Below are positions 25,700 to 34,396 of a DNA stretch of 64,000 bases, in pieces. The notes under the pieces are model-generated. The model was not told where the DNA came from and made no database searches. It saw only the letters and a list, made by a program, of their open reading frames with translations. The DNA is from Pseudogulbenkiania subflava DSM 22618 (GTDB lineage Bacteria; Pseudomonadota; Gammaproteobacteria; Burkholderiales; Chromobacteriaceae): positions 43,975-107,974 of the forward strand of contig NZ_FXAG01000015.1 in NCBI RefSeq assembly GCF_900177275.1, given 5' to 3'. Position 1 is the stretch's first letter. Every line of letters starts with the position of its first letter. The position numbers and the translations under genes were made by a program.

Positions 25700-28366
25700 T
25701 TACACCTTCCAGGAAGGCTGCTTGTCGGCTTTCAGGCCGTACTTGGCGATCGCCTCGGCCACCTTGTCGGTGCCGATCTTGCCCTCGTCGGCCAGCGCCT
25801 TGAGCGCGGCCACGGCGACGTAGTAGCGGTTCACCTCGAAGAACTCGCGCAGCTTCTGGCGGCTGTCCGAGCGGCCGAAGCCGTCGGTGCCCAGCACCAC
25901 GTAGCGGCCCGGCACGTACTCGCGCACTTGGTCGGCGTAGTTGCGGATGTAGTCGGTGGCAGCGATGGTCGGGCCGTCGAAGCCTTCCAGCACCTCGGTG
26001 ACGTAGGGCTTCTTGGCCGCTTCGGTCGGGTGCAGCAGGTTCCAGCGGGCGGTTTCCATACCGTCGCGGCGCAGCTGGTTGAACGAGGTGGCGCTGAAGA
26101 TGTCGGAGCCGATGCCGAAATCGCTGGCCAGCAGGTCAGCTGCGGCGATCACTTCGTTGAAGATGGTGCCCGAGCCCATCAGCTTGACGCGCAGCGCGCC
26201 GTCGCCGACCGACTTGAACTTGTACAGGCCCTTGAGGATGCCCGCTTCGGCGCCGGCCGGCATGTCCGGATGCGCGTAGTTCTCGTTCATCACCGTCAGG
26301 TAATAGAACACGTCCTGCTGCTCGACGTACATGCGGCGCATGCCGTCCTGCACGATCACCGCCACTTCGTAGGCGAAGGTCGGGTCGTAGGTCACGCAGT
26401 TCGGGATCAGGCCGGCCTGGATGTGGCTGTGGCCGTCTTCGTGCTGCAGGCCCTCGCCGTTCAGCGTGGTACGGCCGGCGGTGCCGCCCAGCAGGAAGCC
26501 GCGGGCGCGCAGGTCACCGGCGGCCCAGGCCAGGTCGCCGACGCGCTGGAAGCCGAACATCGAGTAGTAGATGTAGAACGGGATCATCGGCACGCCGTGG
26601 TTGGCGTACGAGGTGGCGGCGGCGATCCAGGAGCTCATCGCGCCCGGCTCGTTGATGCCTTCCTGCAGGATCTGACCTTCCTTCGATTCCTTGTAGAACA
26701 TCAGCTGGTCGTGATCCTGCGGCACGTAGTTCTGGCCCCAGGTGTTCCAGATGCCGAGCTGACGGAACATGCCTTCCATACCGAAGGTGCGCGATTCGTC
26801 CGGCACGATCGGCACGATGTGCTTGCCGATCTGCTTGTCCTTGACCAGGGTGCCCAGCATGCGCACGAAGGCCATGGTGGTGGAGAACTCGCGGCCGCCG
26901 GAGTCCTTGAGCAGCGCGTCGAAGGCGGACAGTTCCGGGATCGCCATCGGCTCCTTCACCGGGTTGCGCGCCGGCAGGTAGCCGCCCAGCGCCTTGCGGC
27001 GGGCGTGCAGGTACTGCATTTCCGGGCTGTCGTCGGCCGGCTTGTAGAACGGCACGCTTTCCAGCTGTTCGTCACTGAGCGGGATGCCGTAGATGTCGCG
27101 GAAGCGGCGGATGGAGTCCATGTCCATCTTCTTGGTCTGGTGCGCGGTGTTCTGCGCTTCACCCGAGTGCCCCATGCCCTCGCCCTTGATGGTCTTGGCG
27201 AGGATCACGGTCGGCTTGCCGTTGGCGTTGTGGCAGGCATCGTGGTAGGCGGCGTACACCTTGCGCGGATCGTGGCCGCCACGGTTGAGCGCCCAGATCT
27301 CGTCGTCGGTCATGTCGGCGACCAGTTCCAGCAGTTCCGGGTACTTGCCGAAGAAGTACTGGCGCACGTAGGCGCCGTCTTTCGACTTGAAGGTCTGGTA
27401 GTCGCCGTCCACGCATTCCATCATGCGCTTCTTCAACAGGCCGGTCTTGTCCTTGGCCAGCAGGGCGTCCCACTTGGAGCCCCAGATCACCTTGATCACG
27501 TTCCAGCCGGCGCCCTGGAATTCGCCTTCCAGTTCCTGGATGATCTTGCCGTTGCCGCGCACCGGGCCATCCAGGCGCTGCAGGTTGCAGTTGATCACGA
27601 ACACCAGGTTGTCGAGGCCTTCACGCGCGGCCACGCCCATGGCGCCCAGCGATTCCGGCTCGTCCATCTCGCCGTCGCCGCAGAACACCCACACCTTGCG
27701 GTTCTTGGTGTTGGCCAGGCCGCGGTCGTCCAGGTACTTCATGAAGCGCGCCTGGTAGATCGACATCAACGGGCCCAGGCCCATCGACACGGTCGGGAAC
27801 TGCCAGAAGTTCGGCATCAGCCACGGATGCGGGTAGGAGGACAGGCCGTTGCCGTCGACTTCCTGGCGGAAGTGCACCATCTGGTCTTCGGACAGGCGGC
27901 CTTCCAGGAAGGCGCGGGAGTAGATGCCGGGCGCGGAGTGGCCCTGCACGTATACCAGGTCGCCGCCGTGGCCGTCGTTCGGGGCGTGCCAGAAATGGTT
28001 GAAGCCGGTTTCGTACAGCGTGGAGGCGGACTGGAACGAGGCGATGTGACCGCCCAGGCCCATGTCGTTGCCCTTGTTAGCCTTGACCACGGTGGCCAGC
28101 GCATTCCAGCGCACGATGTTGCGCAGGCGCTCTTCCACGGCCGGATCGCCGGCGAGCGGCGCCTGGCGGTCAAGGGATACGGTATTCACGTAGGGGGTGG
28201 TGGACCCCAGCGTCAGATCGACGCCACCATCGCGGGAGCGTTCGACCAGATGCTCAAGCAGGTACTGGGCACGTTCGATACCTTCGTTTTCGAGTACCGA
28301 TTGCAGTGCATCCAGCCACTCTTTCGTCTCCAACGGATCGATATCGTCAGGGAAGGTTGCAGCCAT
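25700..28366 (-). CDS. aceE: Pyruvate dehydrogenase E1 component
   Basis: Homodimeric thiamine-diphosphate enzyme that decarboxylates pyruvate and acetylates E2 lipoyl groups. It has 888 residues, as in E. coli (887). The ThDP motif begins GDGEMDEPESLGA (about residue 230) and continues to NCNLQRLDGPVRG; FWHAPNDGHGGDLVYVQGH and the C-terminal LGTDGFGRSD are also present. ATG 28366 has GAGGATGAG just upstream. It is the first gene of aceE-aceF-lpdA. Confidence 0.98.
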   Translation of the reverse strand: MAATFPDDIDPLETKEWLDALQSVLENEGIERAQYLLEHLVERSRDGGVDLTLGSTTPYVNTVSLDRQAPLAGDPAVEERLRNIVRWNALATVVKANKGNDMGLGGHIASFQSASTLYETGFNHFWHAPNDGHGGDLVYVQGHSAPGIYSRAFLEGRLSEDQMVHFRQEVDGNGLSSYPHPWLMPNFWQFPTVSMGLGPLMSIYQARFMKYLDDRGLANTKNRKVWVFCGDGEMDEPESLGAMGVAAREGLDNLVFVINCNLQRLDGPVRGNGKIIQELEGEFQGAGWNVIKVIWGSKWDALLAKDKTGLLKKRMMECVDGDYQTFKSKDGAYVRQYFFGKYPELLELVADMTDDEIWALNRGGHDPRKVYAAYHDACHNANGKPTVILAKTIKGEGMGHSGEAQNTAHQTKKMDMDSIRRFRDIYGIPLSDEQLESVPFYKPADDSPEMQYLHARRKALGGYLPARNPVKEPMAIPELSAFDALLKDSGGREFSTTMAFVRMLGTLVKDKQIGKHIVPIVPDESRTFGMEGMFRQLGIWNTWGQNYVPQDHDQLMFYKESKEGQILQEGINEPGAMSSWIAAATSYANHGVPMIPFYIYYSMFGFQRVGDLAWAAGDLRARGFLLGGTAGRTTLNGEGLQHEDGHSHIQAGLIPNCVTYDPTFAYEVAVIVQDGMRRMYVEQQDVFYYLTVMNENYAHPDMPAGAEAGILKGLYKFKSVGDGALRVKLMGSGTIFNEVIAAADLLASDFGIGSDIFSATSFNQLRRDGMETARWNLLHPTEAAKKPYVTEVLEGFDGPTIAATDYIRNYADQVREYVPGRYVVLGTDGFGRSDSRQKLREFFEVNRYYVAVAALKALADEGKIGTDKVAEAIAKYGLKADKQPSWKV

Positions 28367-28401
28367 CTCTCATCCTCACATCTGGTTTTCTGGGGCGCCG
28401 C

Positions 28402-28581
28402 TCAGGGCTGATCCCGCTCTATCGTCATCCGGCTCAGGAATGAATCGACTTCGCCGGAGTTGGTTTGAAAATGAACATTAACAGAATCGAAATTTTCATT
28501 TCCGAACAGTTTGTTCATCAGATTCGCAGTGTAAAGCTTGCCCTGTTCGTAAAGGAATAGGCAATCAGGGATTTCCTGCAA
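28402..28581 (-). CDS. Possible 59-residue small protein or gene remnant upstream of aceE
   Basis: An open frame with a TTG start at 28581 and TGA at 28404-28402 encodes 59 residues (LQEIPDCLFLYEQGKLYTAN near the start, NSGEVDSFLSRM near the end). The frame stays open upstream without an ATG. The composition is protein-like and the G+C content, below 50 percent, is far under that of neighbouring genes. It ends 35 bases before the aceE ATG on the same strand. There is no Shine-Dalgarno sequence and no family I recognise. It may be a leader ORF, a truncated foreign gene, or a chance frame in an AT-rich promoter region. Confidence 0.35.
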   Translation of the reverse strand: MQEIPDCLFLYEQGKLYTANLMNKLFGNENFDSVNVHFQTNSGEVDSFLSRMTIERDQP

Positions 28582-28662
28582 ATTATGCGGGTCGAGTTGA
28601 ATTGCTGCGATGCACGATGTTGTTTTTTTGCGATTCCGGGCCGGTGGATGGCCGCGGCAGGC

Positions 28663-30102
28663 TCAACTGCGCGCCTGGCGGCGTTCTTCCTTGAGCCTGT
28701 TCTGCAGTTCGCGGATGCGCGCCTCGATCGAGGAACGCAGGTAGAAATCGTCGCCCGGGGCCTGGCTGGCGTACTGGAATTGCTCCAGCGCCGCCTCGTA
28801 GCGCTGCTCGTAATAGAACGCCTGGCCCAAGGCGGCGTGGTAGCGCAGCGCGTCCCGGTCGGCGTAGACGGCGGCCTGGCGCCGGTACAACGCGGGTTCG
28901 GAGGGGTAACGGTTGAGCTCGCCGCGCAGCCGCGTCAGCGCCGCCTCGCGCTGGCCGCTGTCGAGCAGGGTGTCGATCTCGCCGTAGCGCAGCGGGCCGT
29001 AACCGGGGAAGGCCGCCAGGCCGCGCCGGTAGGCGTCCAGCGCCGCCGTCCAGTTGCGCTCGGCGCGCTCGATGGCGGCCTCCTGGCCGAACAGCAGCGG
29101 GCTTGCCGGCAGGCGCCGGCGCGCCTCGGCCAGCGCCTCGCGCGCCGGACCGGGCTGGTTGGCGGCGAGCCGCGCCAGCGACAGGCCGTACCACTGCGCG
29201 CCCTCGCTGAGGAACTGGCGGCTCTTCAGGCTGGACTGGTAATAGCGCAGCGCCTCTTCGCGCCCCAGCGTCGCCAGCCGCAGTTTCTCCCGTACCAGCA
29301 GGTAGGCGGTGCTGTCGGCGTGCATCCTGAGCGGAAACGCCAGCGCCCGGTCCTGCGCTTCGCTGATGCGCTCGCCGGTGACCGGGTGCGAGCGCAGGAA
29401 GGCCAGCGCGTTGTTGTCGTTGAAGCGGTTGCTCTGCTGCATGCGCTGGAAGAAAGTCGGCATGGCGCGCGCGTCGAAGCCGGCGGCGGCCAGGTACTGC
29501 ATGCCGAGGCGGTCGGCCTCGCGTTCGAAATCGCGCGTGTAGGCGAGCTGGCTCGACACCGACAGGCCGATGCCGGCGTTGATGGCGCCGAACGCGGCGT
29601 CGGAGTTGCCGGCGCGCGAGGCCAGCGCCCCGGCCAGCAGCGCCGCCAGCAGCCACAGCTGGTTGGGGGCGCTGGCGGCCTTGAGGCGCGCCAGGTGGTG
29701 CTGGCTGGCGTGGGCGATCTCGTGCGCCAGCACCGAGGCCAGCTCGGCCTCGCTCTGCGTCGTCAGCACCAGCCCGGAATGCACGCCGATGTAGCCGCCG
29801 GGCATGGCAAAGGCGTTGATGCTGCGCTCGTTGACGGCGAAGAACGAAAAATTCAGATCCGGTGCCTGCGCCGCCTGCCCCAGCCGCCCACCTAGTTCCT
29901 GCAGGTAGGCGGAGACGTCGGCGTCGTCCAGGGTTTCGCCGGATTCGCGCAGGCGGTTCATCACGTCGCGCCCGACCGCCGCTTCCTGGCTCGGGCTGAA
30001 CGAGGCGGACGAGGCATCGCCCAGCTCGGGCAGGTCGATCTGGGCGGAGACGGTGCCGGACAGGGCCAGGGCCAGCGCGGCGGCGGTGAGGGCGGTTTTC
30101 AT
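28663..30102 (-). CDS. bepA: BepA-like periplasmic M48 metalloprotease with TPR domain
   Basis: Periplasmic protease/chaperone that degrades stalled outer-membrane proteins such as LptD. It has 479 residues, close to E. coli BepA (487). A signal peptide (1-20) is followed by the M48 domain with zinc motif HEIAH at 127-131 and the third-ligand region FEREADRLG near residue 193. The C-terminal half is TPR-rich and ends in basic KEERRQARS. It starts at ATG 30102. The gene stands apart from the next gene on the same strand by 56 bases. Confidence 0.9.
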   Translation of the reverse strand: MKTALTAAALALALSGTVSAQIDLPELGDASSASFSPSQEAAVGRDVMNRLRESGETLDDADVSAYLQELGGRLGQAAQAPDLNFSFFAVNERSINAFAMPGGYIGVHSGLVLTTQSEAELASVLAHEIAHASQHHLARLKAASAPNQLWLLAALLAGALASRAGNSDAAFGAINAGIGLSVSSQLAYTRDFEREADRLGMQYLAAAGFDARAMPTFFQRMQQSNRFNDNNALAFLRSHPVTGERISEAQDRALAFPLRMHADSTAYLLVREKLRLATLGREEALRYYQSSLKSRQFLSEGAQWYGLSLARLAANQPGPAREALAEARRRLPASPLLFGQEAAIERAERNWTAALDAYRRGLAAFPGYGPLRYGEIDTLLDSGQREAALTRLRGELNRYPSEPALYRRQAAVYADRDALRYHAALGQAFYYEQRYEAALEQFQYASQAPGDDFYLRSSIEARIRELQNRLKEERRQARS

Positions 30103-30158
30103 GTCCAGCCTATGATACCCATCGCCGGCGCAAAGTTGCAGCCGGCGTGCGCCGCGTT

Positions 30159-31829
30159 TCAGATATGAAAGTCCGGTGCCGGCGCGTAGTGGCGCCAGGC
30201 CTGGTCGGTGGAGAGGAAGTGGCGCCCGGCGAAACGCTCGAGCAGGCCGGCACGCGCCAGCACCGTGCCCACCGGTCCCTTGACCTCGGCCAGCGCCAGC
30301 GTCACGCCGCGCAGCGCCAGGCTGTCGTCAAGCCACTGCAGCATCGTCACGGCACTGGCGTCGAGGCGGTTGACCGCGCTCATGATCAGCACCAGCGTGG
30401 TGAGCTGCGGCCGCTCGGCGAGGCGGTCGAGCACGGTGTCGCGCACCAGCCGGGCGTTGCCGAAGTACAGGCTTTCGTCGACGCGCAGGAACAGCACGCC
30501 GGGTAGCGTCTCGGTGGCAAAGCGCGTGACGTTGCGGTAGTGCTGGGTGCCCGGCAGCCGCCCCACCTCGGCCATGTGCGGCCGGCTGCTGCGCCACAGC
30601 CAGGCGCCCAGCGACACCAGCACGCCGGCGACGATGCCGCTCTCGACGCCGAGCAGCAGCACCAGCACGAAGGTCAGCACGAACGCCACGGCGTCGGCGC
30701 GGTCGGCGCGCCAGGCCTGGCGCAAGGCGCCAAAACCGATGCTGGGGTAGACCGCCACGACGATGGTGGCGGCCAGCACCGCGAGCGGCAGGCTGGCCAG
30801 CGCGGCCCCGGCGAACAGCAGCACCAGCGCGATGCCGCCGGCGCTGATCCACGACGCCAGCGGACTGTGCGCCCCGGCGGCGGCGTTGACCAGCGAGCGG
30901 CTCAGGCCGCCGGTGACCGGAAAGCCGCCGAACAGCCCTGCACCAAGGTTGCACACGCCGAGCGCGAGCAGTTCGCGGTCCGGTTCCACCCGCTCATGGC
31001 GGGGTTCGGCCAACAGCTGCGCCACCGACAGGCTCTGCACGTAGTTGATCAGCGCCATGAAGAAGGCCGGCAGCATCAGCTCGGCGAGCCGCTCCCAGGG
31101 TAGCCGCGGCAGCGCGAACGCGGGCAGCCCGGCCGGCACCGCGCCCACCACCGGCAGCCGCGTGGCCCAGCCGGCCTCGCGCACCGCCACGATGCCCAGC
31201 AGCACCGCCAGTACCGGCGCGGCGCGCGCCAGCGTCGGCGGCAGCAGGCGCCTTGCCCCCACCAACCACAGCAGGGTCAGCGCGCCCACGCCCAGCGCCA
31301 GCGGGTTGAAGCCTTGCCAGCCGTCCAGCACCGCCGCCAACAGCGCCGGCAGCGCGGCACCGCCGCCGTGCAGCCCGAGCAGCGGCGCCAGTTGCGCCAG
31401 CACGATCAAGAGCGCCGAGGCCGCGGTGAACGCGGCCAGCACCGGCGCCGAGAGGAAATCGGCGAGGAAGCCGAGACGCGCCACCCCGAGCGCGACCAGC
31501 ATCGCCCCGGACAACAGCGCCAGCCACACCGCCAGCGCCAGGTACTCCGCACTGCCCGGCGCGGCCAGGCGCGACAGCGTCGCCGCCGCCAGCAGCGAGG
31601 TCAGCGCCATCGGCCCGACCGACTGCGCGTGGCTCCGGCCGATCAAGCCGTACAGCAGCAAGGGAGGCAGGCTGGCGTACAGGCCGGTCACCGGCGGCAG
31701 CCCGATCACCAGCGCGTAGGCGAGGCCCTGCGGCACCAGCAGCAGCGTCACCACCACCCCGGCCACGACGTCGCCGTGCAGCCAGGCGCGGCGGTAATGG
31801 CGCAGCCAACCGGGCAGCCAGGCCGTCAT
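30159..31829 (-). CDS. SulP family anion transporter with STAS domain
   Basis: Inner-membrane carrier of 556 residues. There are about 12 membrane segments with the SulP signature start (GDVVAGVVVTLLLVPQGLAYA, split here as GDVVAGVVVTLL and VPQGLAYA) and LYASLPPLLLYGLIG. A cytosolic STAS domain (about 430-550: LFLRVDESLYFGNA and LIMSAVNRLDASAV) completes it. The start is ATG 31829, which overlaps the stop of the YedE gene (ATGA); a longer open frame upstream is not used. Linkage to a BigR-type regulator suggests export or import of sulfate, sulfite or a related oxyanion; bicarbonate is possible. Confidence 0.92.
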   Translation of the reverse strand: MTAWLPGWLRHYRRAWLHGDVVAGVVVTLLLVPQGLAYALVIGLPPVTGLYASLPPLLLYGLIGRSHAQSVGPMALTSLLAAATLSRLAAPGSAEYLALAVWLALLSGAMLVALGVARLGFLADFLSAPVLAAFTAASALLIVLAQLAPLLGLHGGGAALPALLAAVLDGWQGFNPLALGVGALTLLWLVGARRLLPPTLARAAPVLAVLLGIVAVREAGWATRLPVVGAVPAGLPAFALPRLPWERLAELMLPAFFMALINYVQSLSVAQLLAEPRHERVEPDRELLALGVCNLGAGLFGGFPVTGGLSRSLVNAAAGAHSPLASWISAGGIALVLLFAGAALASLPLAVLAATIVVAVYPSIGFGALRQAWRADRADAVAFVLTFVLVLLLGVESGIVAGVLVSLGAWLWRSSRPHMAEVGRLPGTQHYRNVTRFATETLPGVLFLRVDESLYFGNARLVRDTVLDRLAERPQLTTLVLIMSAVNRLDASAVTMLQWLDDSLALRGVTLALAEVKGPVGTVLARAGLLERFAGRHFLSTDQAWRHYAPAPDFHI

Positions 31830-32242
31830 GCGCGCTTGTGTTCTAGCAGGCGGAACAGTTCCATGCCGGCCAGCATCGCCGAGACGAACACCAGCGCCGG
31901 TCCGGACAGCGTGCCCAGCAGCACCAGCGCCGGGCCCGGGCACAGCCCGGCCAGGCCCCAGCCGATGCCAAACAGCAGGCTGCCCAGCACCAGGCGCGGC
32001 GTGATCTCGCGCGTGCCCGGCAGGTGCAAGGGCTCGCCCAGCCAGCTCTGCTTACGCTGACCGGCGAGCCGGAACGGCAGGAAGGCGGCGCCGATGGCAC
32101 CCGCCATCACCAGCGCCAGGCTCGGGTCCCAGGCGCCGGCCAGATCGAGGAAGCCCTGCACCTTGGCCGGATTGGCCATGCCCGAGAGGATCAGGCCGAG
32201 GCCGAAGACCAGTCCGGCCAGCAATGCCGATAGTGTTTTCAT
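31826..32242 (-). CDS. YeeE/YedE family (DUF6691-type) sulfur transport protein, second half
   Basis: A 138-residue inner-membrane protein with four membrane segments. The conserved LILSGMANPAKVQGFLDLAG near the start and GIGWGLAGLCPGPAL around residue 95 mark the family, which pairs as two half-size proteins and is linked to uptake of thiosulfate or related sulfur compounds. ATG 32242 has AGAGA upstream. It overlaps the SulP gene by four bases. The matching first half lies upstream at 32496-32924, separated by a repeat. Confidence 0.88.
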   Translation of the reverse strand: MKTLSALLAGLVFGLGLILSGMANPAKVQGFLDLAGAWDPSLALVMAGAIGAAFLPFRLAGQRKQSWLGEPLHLPGTREITPRLVLGSLLFGIGWGLAGLCPGPALVLLGTLSGPALVFVSAMLAGMELFRLLEHKRA

Positions 32243-32271
32243 CGTTGTCTCTCTTGATTCGAACCTGATTC

Positions 32272-32490
32272 AGTAGGCGAGCGAGCCAAGGCAGGTTGAG
32301 TGTCACCGGAACACAGGAACCGGAATGGACACGGAGTCCATGAGGATTCCGCATCGCTGAGCGAATCCCTACGTGCAAATCCATCGCTGGACCAATCTAA
32401 AGATTGGCACGCAGGGATTTGCTCAGCGATAGATTCGCACGCAGTACCGCCGGCGCTCGAAATGCGAAGGCGCAGCCGCCGAATGGAACA
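32272..32490. repeat. Intergenic structured repeat B2
   Basis: Related to 15216-15351: GCGAGCCAAGGCAGGTTGAG, ACCGGAATGGAC-acgga-GTCCATGAGGATT, ATCGCTGAGCGAAT and CCGCCGGCGCTCGAA. An additional segment of about 70 bases (about 32370-32445) is itself palindromic (AATCCCTACGTGCAAATCCA against GGATTTG and CACGCAGGGATT). It separates the two YeeE/YedE half genes within one operon. Confidence 0.65.
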
Positions 32491-32495
32491 GGTTG

Positions 32496-32924
32496 CTACG
32501 CCAGGACGTGGCGCAGCAGATACACCGTGCCGAAGCCCGCCGCCATGAAGCTCAGCGTGGCCACCAGCGAACGCGGGCTCAGCCGCGCCAGCCCGCACAC
32601 GCCGTGACCGCTGGTGCAGCCCGAGGCGTAACGCGTGCCGACCCCGACCAGCAGCCCGGCCAGCGCCAGCTGCGGCCACGCGGCCGTGACGTTGGCCGAA
32701 GGCATGTCGCCCGCCAGCACGCGGTAGAGCAGCGGTGCCAGCACCAGACCGGCGATGAAGGCGGCGCGCCCGCGCCAGTCGGCGGCGCGGTCCACCAGAC
32801 CGCCCAGCAGGCCGCTGATGCCGGCGATGCGCCCGTTGGCGAGCACCAGCCAGCTCGCCGCCAGGCCGATCAGCACGCCGCCGGCGAGCGACGCCAGCGG
32901 GGTGAAGTGGTTCCAGTCGATCAT
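32496..32924 (-). CDS. YeeE/YedE family sulfur transport protein, first half
   Basis: A 142-residue membrane protein with four to five segments. [20 protein letters not shown] and the hallmark [18 protein letters not shown] (about residues 95-112), with its Cys pair, are typical of YeeE/YedE proteins. ATG 32924 overlaps the stop of the regulator gene (ATGA) and has GAGGAGGAG upstream. It probably works with the half protein at 31826-32242 as one transporter. In bigR operons of other bacteria the same gene types occur together. Confidence 0.9.
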   Translation of the reverse strand: MIDWNHFTPLASLAGGVLIGLAASWLVLANGRIAGISGLLGGLVDRAADWRGRAAFIAGLVLAPLLYRVLAGDMPSANVTAAWPQLALAGLLVGVGTRYASGCTSGHGVCGLARLSPRSLVATLSFMAAGFGTVYLLRHVLA

Positions 32925-33259
32925 GCCGTCTCCTCCTCGGTCGAATCCGCCGCCGGCGCCGTGGCGTCGCTGCAGAACAACCCGTGCAGCGCGTCCAGCA
33001 GTACCAGCGCCTCGTCGCTGGCGATGCGGTAGTAGATCCACTTGCCTTCACGCCGGGTGGCCACCAGCCCCTCGTTGCGCAGCACGCCGAGCTGCTGCGA
33101 CAGCGTGGGCTGGCGGATGCCGGTGAGACGCTCCAGTTCCGACACCGTCTTCTCGCCGTCCACCAGCTGGCACAGCAGCAGCAGCCGGTCCTCGTTGGCC
33201 AGGCTGCGCAGCAGCGCCGAGGCCTTGCCGGCGTTTTCACGCAGTAGCGATAAATCCAT
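32921..33259 (-). CDS. ArsR-family persulfide-sensing repressor, BigR/SqrR-like
   Basis: A 112-residue winged-helix repressor. The HTH is [20 protein letters not shown] (39-58). It has exactly two Cys, C30 and C96, 66 residues apart, the spacing I recall for the sensor pair of BigR and SqrR, which form a tetrasulfide link with persulfides and release DNA. It heads an operon with the YeeE/YedE pair and SulP carrier and is divergent from a persulfide-dioxygenase-like gene. An AT-rich palindrome in the shared promoter region is the likely operator. It starts at ATG 33259. Confidence 0.88.
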   Translation of the reverse strand: MDLSLLRENAGKASALLRSLANEDRLLLLCQLVDGEKTVSELERLTGIRQPTLSQQLGVLRNEGLVATRREGKWIYYRIASDEALVLLDALHGLFCSDATAPAADSTEEETA

Positions 33260-33290
33260 CGTCCATACTCTCTTTAATGAGGCTTGCGGT

Positions 33291-33331
33291 TGACTTCATT
33301 ATATTGATTTATATATCGTTAATCAATATAG
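33291..33331. promoter_or_regulatory. Overlapping divergent promoters and operator of the sulfide locus
   Basis: Palindrome TATATTGATT (33301-33310) / AATCAATATA (33322-33331). On the minus strand TTGATT (33327-33322), a 17-base spacer and TATAAT (33304-33299) form a near-consensus promoter for the regulator operon. On the plus strand TTGACT (33291-33296) and TATATC (33313-33318) form one for the hydrolase. A repressor bound to the palindrome would block both. Confidence 0.75.
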
Positions 33332-33366
33332 TGTTTGCCAACACCACTCCTGCCACGAGGTCGACC

Positions 33367-34227
33367 ATGTCCGCCCAGATCGAAGCCTTCTACGATCCCG
33401 CCACGCACACCATTTCCTACGTGGTGTACGACCAGCCCGGCGGCCACGCCGCCATCATCGACCCGGTGCTCGACTACGACGCCAAGGCCGGGCGCACCGG
33501 CACCGTCTCGGCCGGGCGCATCCGCGAGTTCGTGGCGACGCACGGCCTGAGCGTCGACTGGATCCTGGAGACGCACGCCCACGCCGACCACCTCTCCGCC
33601 GCCGCGCTGCTGCGCGACACGCTGGGCGGGCGCATCGCCATCGGCGCCGGCATTCCCGCGGTGCAGCGCATCTTCAAGGACATGTTTCATCTGGGAGAGG
33701 AGTTCCGCAGCGACGGCAGCCAGTTCGACGTGCTGCTGCACGACGACGAGCGCTTCATGATCGGCACGCTGGAGGCGCGCGCGCTGGCCGTGCCCGGCCA
33801 CACCCCGGCCGACATCGCCTACCAGATCGGCGACGCGGTGTTCGTCGGCGACACCCTGTTCATGCCCGACGTCGGCTCGGCGCGCTGCGACTTCCCCGGC
33901 GGCGACGCCGCCACCTTGTACCGCTCGGTGCGACGCCTGCTGTCGTTGCCGGACGAGACGCGGCTGTTCATGTGCCACGACTACCCGCCGGAAGGGCGCG
34001 CGCCGCGCTGGGAAACCACCGTGGCCGAACAGCGCGCACACAACATCCACCTGCACGACGGCATCGGCGAGGCCGACTTCGTCGCCATGCGCGAGGCGCG
34101 CGACGCCACGCTGGAAGTACCGGTGCTGATCCTGCCCGCGGTACAGGTCAACATCCGCGCCGGCCAGTTGCCGCCGGCCGAGTCCGACGGCTACTCCTAC
34201 CTGAAGATTCCGCTCAACCGGCTGTAG
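33367..34227 (+). CDS. MBL-fold hydrolase, persulfide dioxygenase-like (Blh/ETHE1 type)
   Basis: Metallo-beta-lactamase-fold protein, 286 residues, probably oxidising glutathione persulfide to sulfite. Motif THAHADHLSA holds the HxHxDH metal set; PGHTPADIAY and FVGDTLFMPDVGSARCDFPG follow, as in ETHE1-like dioxygenases; MCHDYPP holds the last His. ATG 33367 was chosen over an in-frame upstream start lying in the promoter. Divergence from a BigR-like gene supports the role. I infer an iron(II) dioxygenase, not a beta-lactamase. Confidence 0.88.
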   Translation: MSAQIEAFYDPATHTISYVVYDQPGGHAAIIDPVLDYDAKAGRTGTVSAGRIREFVATHGLSVDWILETHAHADHLSAAALLRDTLGGRIAIGAGIPAVQRIFKDMFHLGEEFRSDGSQFDVLLHDDERFMIGTLEARALAVPGHTPADIAYQIGDAVFVGDTLFMPDVGSARCDFPGGDAATLYRSVRRLLSLPDETRLFMCHDYPPEGRAPRWETTVAEQRAHNIHLHDGIGEADFVAMREARDATLEVPVLILPAVQVNIRAGQLPPAESDGYSYLKIPLNRL

Positions 34228-34396
34228 ACCTTCCCCTCTTAATGGGCCGAAAAGCGGTGCCACGCCGGGTCGCCATATCCAATACAATGGAGCGACACTT
34301 AATCGGGCACCGCCGGCCATTCTTGATGTTGTCCCTAAGCACACCGATCGCACCGCCGGCACACCAGCCGGAACAGGACCACCAACGGAGCGCGCC

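Noticed and set aside
22066..28411. Long plus-strand open frames opposite lpdA, aceF and aceE
   Set aside because: They mirror the PDH genes in the antisense phase; Asp/His/Val-rich translation without domains.
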